Shown here: piece after piece, positions 24,013 through 33,800 of the stretch
Numbering within the stretch: position 1 is the stretch's first letter
Layout of the letters: the number at the start of each line of letters is the position of its first letter
Assembly (NCBI GenBank): GCA_045612305.1
Contig: JAZKYU010000059.1
Coordinates: forward strand, 1-35,198
Length of the DNA stretch: 35,198 nt
Direction: 5' to 3'
Origin: HGM04593 sp045612305
Lineage (GTDB): Bacteria; Bacteroidota; Bacteroidia; Bacteroidales; Bacteroidaceae
Made by a program: the position numbers and the translations under genes
Notes under the pieces: model-generated
Seen by the model: the letters and a program-made list of their open reading frames with translations, nothing else
Told to the model about the DNA's origin: nothing
The model's database searches: none

Positions 24013-24663
24013 CTACAAAGCACGCAAAGCCGAAATTACCGCCTCGGGGTCTTGCGCCTTGAAGACTGCGTTACCGGCAACAAGCGCGTCGGAGCCGGCA
24101 GCAGCGAGCAAAGCACCTGTTTCGGCGTTCACCCCGCCATCGACCTCAATAACCGCCTTTGAGCCGGTACGGTCGATAAGCTCGCGCAGCTCACGCACCT
24201 TCTCCACAGTGTGAGGGATAAATTTCTGACCGCCAAAACCGGGGTTAACGCTCATAAGGAGCACAAGGTCGAGCTCGCCTATGATATCCTTGAGCATACA
24301 CACCGGGGTGGAAGGATTAAGAGTAACACCCGCCAGCATACCGGCATCCTTTATCTGTGTAACAGCGCGGTGCAGGTGCGTGCAAGCCTCGTAGTGTATG
24401 TTCATTATGCGAGCATTGAGCTCCTTCATAGCATCGAGATAGTTCATAGGGTTAACCACCATAAGATGCACATCGAGCGGTTTCTTGCAAAGCTCGGCAA
24501 CATACTTGAGCACGGGAGGGCCAAACGAAATATTGGGCACAAACACCCCGTCCATAATATCAACGTGCAACCAGTCGGCCTCGCTGCGATTTATCATCTC
24601 AAGGTCTTCCTGTAAATTTCCAAAGTTAGCCGACAGAAGCGACGGCGACACAATCTGACTCAT
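24013..24663 (-). CDS. rpe: Ribulose-phosphate 3-epimerase
   Basis: A 216-residue TIM-barrel enzyme of the pentose phosphate pathway, interconverting ribulose-5-phosphate and xylulose-5-phosphate. Landmarks are SPSLLSANF, HVDIMDGVFVPN (H33, D35), FGPPVL, LDVHLMV, SVNPGFGGQKFI and EVDGGVN, which include the metal and catalytic residues. The length is typical. I chose ATG at 24663 (MSQIVSPS) because the frame upstream is hydrophobic and promoter-overlapping. It is followed by comEC after about 10 bases. Confidence 0.96.
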   Translation of the reverse strand: MSQIVSPSLLSANFGNLQEDLEMINRSEADWLHVDIMDGVFVPNISFGPPVLKYVAELCKKPLDVHLMVVNPMNYLDAMKELNARIMNIHYEACTHLHRAVTQIKDAGMLAGVTLNPSTPVCMLKDIIGELDLVLLMSVNPGFGGQKFIPHTVEKVRELRELIDRTGSKAVIEVDGGVNAETGALLAAAGSDALVAGNAVFKAQDPEAVISALRAL

Positions 24664-24680
24664 ATATTTTTCTTTTTCTG

Positions 24681-24712
24681 CGAAGATAGCGCAAAGAGCA
24701 AAATAAAGCAAA
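24681..24712 (-). promoter_or_regulatory. Promoter of rpe-comEC
   Basis: On the minus strand TTTG (24712-24709) and TATCTTCG (24688-24681) are separated by exactly 20 bases. The start codon of rpe lies 17 bases after the -7 element, giving a very short leader. Confidence 0.75.
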
Positions 24713-24807
24713 TAGCCGAGCACAAAAAAACTCTTTTCAAGCACAAAAAGCACTATATTATAAAATAATATAAGAGCAATAACGCTTATTTCATTTTTTT
24801 TTATTTA

Positions 24808-24823
24808 ATTTGCAAATTGCAAT
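24808..24823. promoter_or_regulatory. Overlapping palindromes upstream of the giant glycosidase
   Basis: ATTTGCAAAT (24808-24817) and ATTGCAAT (24816-24823) are both perfect palindromes and overlap by two bases. They lie about 50-65 bases before the start codon in an A/T-rich divergent intergenic region. A weak -7-like TAACTTTA is at 24855-24862. An operator role is possible but unproven, because A/T-rich DNA yields such palindromes easily. Confidence 0.3.
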
Positions 24824-24874
24824 GACGCGCAAATAATAAATTTAAATTTTTATATAACTTTAATTAATTACATT

Positions 24875-27800
24875 ATGAAAACCAAAAGACTCTATTTGTA
24901 TGTGCTCGCACTCTTTATGAGCATTGCAAATGCTTGGGCAGGCCTACCGGCGTTGGGAACAACCAAAACCGGCACGCCCGAAAACGGCAAGAAGTACTAC
25001 ATCTATGCCGACACCTACAAAGACGGAGCCTACGTAAACCGTTATCTCTACAACGACAACGGCACTCTCAAGATGAATGCCGCTGTAGACGAGACCAGCG
25101 ACTATTACGTGTGGACCTGCGCAGTTACTAACGGCAAATACACGTTCCAGAACGTGGGCGACAACACCAAGTTCCTTGGCCACAAAGAGCTTGCCACAGC
25201 AGCCTACAACTTCACGCTTGGCAAGGCCAACGCAAACCACGAAGGAACTACTATCTGGTCCGACGGAGCAGGCCGCTACCTTGTAGCAAAGAACGACGGT
25301 AGCAGCTTCGACCAGTCTACAGGCACCTACAACCAAACAAGCGGCGATTGGTGCACCGACTATGTGTTTGTTGAGTATGTAGTGCCCGAGGGCAACACCT
25401 TGAGCATAACCACAAACTTTGCAGGCGGCGGCCAAGTGCTCATCAACGGCACAGCCACAGCGCTCCCCTACACAAAGTTTGCCAGCACATTGAGCCTTCC
25501 CCTCACACTCACAGCCACAGCCAACGACCTCTTTGTCTTCGAAGGTTTCTACATCAACGGTGTAAACCAAGGCAAGGAGTGCACTATAGAGACATTGAGC
25601 GAGAACATAGCCGTAGAGGCTCGCTACTCACTCGGCATCTTCTCCGAGTCTTTCGAGAATGGAGTACCCGTGCAGATTTACAACACAGGTAACACCAACT
25701 ATGCCATCAAGATGAACAGCCAGAACAGCTACTCGGGCCAAGCCGTAAACAGCGGCACCATCGGGTGGGGTAAAAACGAGACTTGGATTCTTGTTGGTAA
25801 CGCATCTTCGTTCAAGATGTACAACAGCGTAGCAGGTAAAGACCTTGCCGTTAAACTTGCAGGCACAAGCAGCGGCTCTGCTGCCACACTCGTTGCGGCA
25901 AACGAAGCAACCAATCTCTGCATCACAACAGGTGTTGAGGCTGGTAAATTTGCCATCAGCCCCGCAGGGTACACCGACCAAAGCTTTAATATGCACGGTG
26001 GTGCAGGAGCAAATATCAAGCTCTACGCAACCAGCGATGGTAACAGCAAGTGGAACTTCCGCAAAATAGACTTGAGCAAGAAAGCTACAATCAACTACAC
26101 AACAGCTTTCGAGGGAGGCAAGTTTGTTGGCAACAACAACGCCATAGGCTACATTAAAACTGTTATTGGTGATATCACAACAAACAACCTCATCACCAAG
26201 ACAAGCACATTCACATCAGGCGACTGCTACTTCCCTGCAAACGCAGTATTCTCTATGAGCAGCGACCCCTACCACGGTTGGACAATCACCATCAACGGTG
26301 GTGCCGGCGTCGCCGAGCAGACTATCCCTGCCGAAGGCCTCACTATAGATGTAAACATTGCAGCAAACCCCAGCGACATCTATCAGTACCTCTACACCAC
26401 ACCCGACGCAAACGGCAAGCCCTACCGCATACCCGCGATAGCAGCAGCACCCAACGGTACAATCTTTGCTATCTCCGACAACCGCCCCTGCGGTAACGAT
26501 ATCGGTTACGGCGAAGTTGATATAAAGTGCCGCATGTCTAACGACAACGGTGCAACTTGGGGCGAAGAGTTCTTTGTTGCCGACGGCCAGGGAGGCGATT
26601 CCAACGTTATGACAACAGGTTATGGCGATGCCGCTATCGTTGCCGACCGCATCGAGAACAAGCTCCTTGTGATGATGGTTTGTGGTAAAACAGTGTGTCA
26701 CGACGGCCGCTGGACTCCCGAAAAGAGTGCCGAAGCAGATGCAGTGAACCGCGTTGCACGCGTATACGCTACATACAACGAGTCAAGCAAGACTTGGGAG
26801 TGGTCACAACCCGAGGAGGTTACAAACAGCATCTACTCTCTCTTCCTCAAAGACGGCAACCCCACCGTTACATCAATGTTCATCGGCTCGGGCCGCATTG
26901 CACAAAGTAGCAAAATTAAGGTGGGCGACTACTACCGTCTCTACTGCTCAATGTGGACACGCGACGGCGGTAACCGCGTTATCTATTCCGACGACTTTGG
27001 AGGCAGCTGGAACATCTTGGGTACTGTAGACGACCGTCCCGCTCCCGGTGGCGACGAGCCCAAGTGCGAGGAGTTGCCCGACGGTAGCGTGCTCCTCAGC
27101 AGCCGTAAATACAACGGACGCTATTTTAACGTGTACAAATATACAAATACCGAGACCGCCGAGGGTAGCTGGACAGGCGTTGTAGCAACCAACGAAGTTG
27201 GCGACCTTGCTTGGGGTGGTAACTCAACCAACGGTGAGGCACTGCTTGTAGGCAACGTGCTCTTCCAGTCGGCTCCCACAGGAAGCGGCCGCAGCGACGT
27301 TTCTGTATTCTACAAGGTTTTGAGCAACAACCCCGACGACTACACACCCACCAAGCTTTCTAGCGGCTGGACCGAGATTGAGATCTCACACAGAGGTTCT
27401 GCATACTCAGCTATGTGTATTCTCCCCGACAAAGAAAACATAGGTCTTCTCTACGAGGAGGAGCCCGGTGGCTATAGCATCGTTTATCGTCCCCTCATTT
27501 TGAAGGACCTTCTCACACCCGAGGCCTACGAGGCAACATCGGCTCTGCCCCCCACATATGCAACCGAGAAGAGCCCCGTATGGCACAACATTAAGTTCGG
27601 TGCAACAGGCAACGTACTCTTCGACCAAGGTGCAGGCCAAAAAGCCGCAACCGCTACAGCCGAGGAGGAGAACGACGCTTGTATGTGGAACATTGTGGGA
27701 ACAAAAGATGGTTTCTACCTTGTGAGCAAGCTTGGTAACTACCTTGCCTATGACGAGGCCAGCGCCCGCTACATAACCACAGCCGACAAGAAGCAGAAAG

Positions 27801-30800
27801 CAGCCCTCATTCTCAAAGAGAACATCAAGGGCAGCTGGGAGATTATGCGCAAAGGCTCCGATAAATCTCTTTGCGAGGTAGCAGTTAACCGCAGCATATA
27901 TGGCGAGATTAGCGAGGCTACAATCTGTGGCGATGCTAACCAAATAGCTTTCACCGACCTCACACCCGAGATTTACGACCCCAACATCTTCTCAACCGAG
28001 AAGAGCCCCGTGTGGTTCCAGGTGCAGTTTAAGGCAGGCGGTTGCTACATCGCCGACCAGGGAGCAGGCAACAATCTCCTCACCAAAGCATCAAACAGCG
28101 AAGATGCACAATTCTGGCAATTCATCGGCAAACCCGAGAGCTTCTATATGAAGAGCCGCAGCGGCAACTACGTTTACTACACAAACAACCGCTTTGCAAC
28201 AAACGCAACAGAGAAAACCGAGTTGCGAGTTATTAAAAACGCGGCAGAGGGTTACTATGAGATTGGCCGCGTGGGCAGCAGCAACAATTATATGAACCAG
28301 CACGGTGGTGCAGGCGCAGACAAACAACTTGGCGAGTGGGGTGCAGGCGACACCAACAACCCCTTGCGATTCATCCAAGAGGAAATAGAGGTTGAAAAAA
28401 TCAACTACTTCTCAACCGAGGATGCACCCCAGTATTGGTGGATACAATTCAACAAAGGTGGAGCCTTCCTTGCTGACCAGGGCGCAGGAAACAATGCGAT
28501 TACAGCCAATAAGGCCTACACCGATGCACAATTGTGGCAATTGGTAGGTAGCGAGTCTTCGTTCTACTTGAAGAACAAAGCCGGCCGTTACCTCTCTTGG
28601 ACAGGTAGTCGCTTTGCAACAAGCGCAACTGAAAGCGACAAAGCCACCCTCATTCTGCACGAAACAAGCAGAACTGATGCAGAAGGTTGCTACGAGATAC
28701 AATTAAGTGGCAACAGCTATATGAACCAGAACGGTGGTGCAGGCGCAGACAAAGAACTTGGTACTTGGAACGCTGGTGATGAAAACAACCCCATTAAGTT
28801 CATCAGCGCCGAGGTTACATACCCCACATTCAGCACCGACACTAAAGATTATTGGTACTTCATTCAGTTTGGCAATGGTAACTACACTATCGAGGACAAG
28901 GGCGCGGGCAACAACGTGCTTACATCGGCGCTCGACGACCTTGACACACAAAAGTGGAAGCTCACAGGTACAAAAGAAAACTGCCAGATTATAAATAAGG
29001 AGGGACGCTACCTTGTTTACCAAAACAGCCGCATCAAAGCTAGCACAAGCCCCGATGCACAAGGCTTCAAGTTGGTACCCACAACAAACTCAAACTACCC
29101 CCTCTACCTCGAGATACAACACTTGAGCACCGAGAACAAAGCATTCAATATGCACGGTGGCTCAGGCAAAGGAAAAGAGATTGCCCTCTACGACTCGAAC
29201 GATGGCGGCAACCCCTTGAAGTTTGTTGCCGAGGCCGACGTTGTATACCCCGAGTTTAAGGTAGAAGCTTCAAACGCTGCAGCACCCGAGGAGAAACTCA
29301 CCTTGTGGTACACACAACCCGCTACAGCAACAGGCGTTTCAAACACTTGGATGGAGTACTCTCTCCCCTTGGGTAACGGACAGTTTGGTGCATCGCTCTT
29401 TGGTGGTGTAGCAAAAGACGAAATCCTCTTCAACGAGAAAACTTTGTGGAGCGGTGGCCCCAACTCATATGGCGAGTACCTCCCCTTCGGCTCTATCTAC
29501 ATCGAGGACATAAGTGGTAACTTCACATACAACTCTACAAAACCCATAAAGAACTACTATCGCGACCTTAACCTCAATACAGCTACAGGTACTGTAACTT
29601 ACGAGGATTTTAACGGCGTTAAGTACACACGTCAGTACATAGTAAGCAACCCCGACAAAGCTGCGGTTACAAGAATTACAGCAAGCGAGGCTGGCAAGCT
29701 CAACCTCCGTTTCACTATGGAGAGCGGCAAGCCCACTGTAAAGGCAGAGACAACCTACAACAACGGTTACGCAACCTTCAGTGGCAAACTACAAACTGTA
29801 AGCTACAACGCTACAATGCGCGTTATCGCTAAGGGCGGTTACACCTCTACCGGTGCCGATGGCATCATAGTTGAGGAGGCCGACGAGGTGCTTGTAATCC
29901 TCGCTGGTAGCACCGACTTTGCTGGCGAGAACGTAAGCCACAACAATGGTAAAACAGCACAACTTGGCGACGACAACCTCGCTATAGTAAACGCTGTTGC
30001 AACTAAGGGCTGGGACGCAGTTTACGCCGACCACGTAGCCGACCACCAGGAGTTCTTCAACCGTGTAACTCTCGAGCTCGACGGTGTTGAGAACAATGTT
30101 CCCACAAACGAGCTTATCACTGTCTACAACAACACAAAAGATTCAGGCAGTGCATACAACCTCATGCTCGAGCAGTTGTACTACAACTATGGTCGCTACC
30201 TCTCTATCGCCTCTTCACGTGGCGTAGCTCTCCCCAACAACTTGCAAGGTATTTGGAACAACACCTGCTCACCCCCCTGGCATAGCGACATCCACGCCAA
30301 CATCAACGTTCAGATGAACTACTGGCCTGTGTCGGCAGGTAACCTCAACGAGATGTACGAGCCCTTCCTCAACTACATCATCAACGAGGCTGCACAGCCC
30401 GAGTGGAGAGCGCTTGCAAGCAATGCTGTAACAAGCCTCAACAACACTCTTGGCACAACAACTGCTGCACGCGAGGATGGCTGGACCTGTCTCACCGAGA
30501 ACAACATATTTGGTGGTATCAGCGGCTTCGCGCCCAACTACGTTATCGCCAACGCTTGGTATGTAACACATATGTGGCAGCACTACCGCTACACACTCGA
30601 CAAAGAGTACCTCACGAGAGCCTTCCCCGCAATGAAGGGTTCTTCACTCTTCTGGGCCGACCGTATGGTACTTGCTGCCGACGGCAAATACGAGTGCCCC
30701 AACGAGTACTCACCCGAGCACGGCCCCGGTAGCGAGAACGCTGTAGCACACGCACAGCAAATCGCTTGGGAGTCTATCGACAACACCATCAAGGCTGCAG

Positions 30801-33800
30801 ATGTTCTTGGTGCTGTAGAGAAAGGTCTCATCTCTCAAGAGGATTACAACCTTCTCAAGGATCGTTTGGAGAAGATGGACCGCGGCCTTGCTATTGAGCA
30901 GTACGAAGCACACACTGAATACAAGACCAACGACGAGGGCGAAAAGGTTGTTGCTTACAGCTGGCCTGCAGAGCGCAACGGCATTAAAACAGGCGACAAC
31001 ATCATCCGTGAGTGGAAGTACAGCCGCTTCTATGCTTCTGGCGACCAAGGACACCGTCATATGTCGCACTTGATGGCCCTCTTCCCCTTCGGCCAGCTCA
31101 CACCCGCCGACGAGGAGTTGTTCGACGCTGCTATCAACTCAATGAAGTTGCGTGGCGACGAGTCTACCGGCTGGTCTATGGGTTGGAAGATTAACCTCTG
31201 GGCACGTGCTTTGATGCCCGACCGTGCACACACTATCTTGAAGAAAGCGTTGAAACACTCAACATCTTATGGCACCGACCAGGGCCAGGGTGGTATTTAC
31301 TACAACCTCTACGACTCTCACGCACCCTTCCAGATCGATGGTAACTTCGGTGCGACATCGGGTATCAACGAGATGTTGTTGCAGAGCCACACCGATGTAA
31401 TCGATATTCTCCCCGCCCTCCCCGCCGCTTGGAGCAATGGCTCTGTTAAGGGCCTCAAGGCTGTGGGTGACTTCACCGTAAGCATCGAGTGGGAAAACAA
31501 CAAGGCACAGAAGGTAACCATCATCAACAACCAGGGACAACCCTGCTACGTTAAGTATGGCGACCGTCTCCACCTTGCACTCGTAACCGTAAACGGTGTA
31601 GCTACAACATTCAGCGAGGAGAAGACCGTAAACGGCCTCAAGTGCTACCAGATAGCATCTAACGCCGGCGACGAAATTGTTATCGACCTCACCAGCGCCA
31701 CCATACAGGATGACAAGAGCGAGCTCGAGGAGCTCATCGCAGCAACCGAGGAGCTCGTTGGCGAGTGCTACGACTACTACACCGAAGCAGCCCCCCTGCA
31801 AGTAGAAAATGCAGATGCAGCATACTACCTCTCTACCAACGCCGACCACAATGTCTACAACAGCACCAAAGACGGCCAAGGTATCGGTGCTCTTGTCGAT
31901 GATAGCGACGACACCTACCTCCACACAAACTGGAGCGCAAATAAGGAAAATGATATCACCGAGGCTCACCGCCTCGATGTTGACTTGGGCGAAAACGCTA
32001 TAAGCTCGTTCAAGTTCAAATACAGAACACGTAAGACCGATACCGACTTCATCAAGACTATGGAAGTTTATGGTTATAATAGTGAGGGTGAGTATGAGCT
32101 TATCACAACTATAACCGGCCTACCCACAGGAAGCGGTAGTCAAACAAAAGAGTACAAATCACCTGTCATCAAGGGCGACGAGGCTTACTCTAAACTACGT
32201 TTTGTTGTAACAGAGACCAACACAAACAAGTCGGCCAGCGGACAAAGATACTTCCATATGGCCGAGTTCGACCTTATGCTCTACAGTGCAGAGAGCCCAG
32301 TGCCTAGCTACCCCGAGTCGAAGTTCATACCTGCCGCTGTGGAGAAAGCTAACAACGAGATTGCCGACGCTAACGTAGCGCTCAATACCGAGCAAACTGT
32401 AGCACAGTACAATGCTTCGCTTGCAGAGCTACAAGCTGCATACGACGAGCTTGCTGCAGCTATAGCAAGCGGCAACCTTCCTGTTTTGCTTACTACCGAC
32501 GCAAACAAACCTGTTGTATATAAAATAGGATTGCCCGCGCGTGGCGATAACAAGGTACTCAAATACGACCTTGACGGTGCAAACCTTATCTCTGTTGTAG
32601 ACTACAGCGAGGGCAACACCCTCCAGGGTTGGTACTTCACCAAGGGCTCTACAGGCGAGCAAGTATTCATTCACCCCTATGTTGGTGGTGGCGATGTGCT
32701 TGCATCGAACAATGTAGGCGACAACCATAGCCGTGTTGAGGCTGTTGTGAAAAACAGCGAAGGCTATATGCAAGAGTGGACAATACACACCAATGATGCT
32801 GAAAACGGTATTTACAACATCAGACCCACAAGCGGTAACACATACTTCAGCAACATCTATGGTACAGGCTACAAGATGGGCTTCTACAACAGTGCAAACG
32901 ACAACGGCTCTAAGTTCACCTTCACAGGCATCGACTTCGAGGGCGAGCTTTGGTACAACACCCTCAACACATACAAAACAACTCTATGTGCTAAAGAGAG
33001 CGTAGTAGAGGGTACATCACCCGGCCAATACATAAACGGTAACGCATACAACACTGCACGTGCTGCAGCCGTTGAGGCCCTTGCCGACGAAGCATCTACC
33101 GAGGAGGAGCTCAAGAACGCTTACACAGAGTTGCGCGCTGCAAGAGAGGCTATGGAGTTTGTATCTATGAAGGAAAACCGCTACTACACCATCAACTGCG
33201 AAGGTAACTACATCACAGGTAACCTCAACACAGACGGCAAGATAGCTATGAGCAGCACCAAAGATGCAACAGCCATCTTCTACTACGATGGTGAGCACCT
33301 GCTATCGTACAGCAGCGGTCTTTACATAGGCCTTAACAGCAGTGATTGGGGCTTCGAGGCTGTAGGTTCAGAGGACATCTCTGTTATAGAACTTACAGAG
33401 GGCTCTGTAGCTGGTACATTTGCCATCAAGTGTGGAGGTCGTTGGTTGCACAGCAACGAAACATTCGTTAACCGTTGCCAGAGCAACACTTGTGGGGCTG
33501 CTCACAGTTGGGCTTTCGAGGAGGTAACTTCTCTCCCCGTAACAATAACATCGGCCGGCTACGCAACATTCTACGCACCTGTAGAGGTTTCTGCCAACGA
33601 GAACGTTGAGGCCTACTACACCACAGGTGAGATTAAAGAGAGCAAGTACTTGCAGATGATAGAGATTGAGAGCGGTGTGATACCTGCTGAACAGGGTGTA
33701 ATACTCAAACTCAAGGACGCTGCCGCTGCCGGTACATACAACCTCGACATCAACTACAGCAGCGCAGGTAGCGAGGAGCTTACCGATAACTTGTTCGTCG

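Noticed and set aside
24002..24023. GTG at 24023 as the comEC start
   Set aside because: It would overlap rpe by 11 bases and add a non-typical N-terminus; GTG at 24002 gives a cleaner membrane-protein start. The choice is not certain.
27563..29260. Tandem repeats as a CRISPR-like or non-coding array
   Set aside because: The repeats are 420-432 bases long, in frame, and encode a regular protein module.
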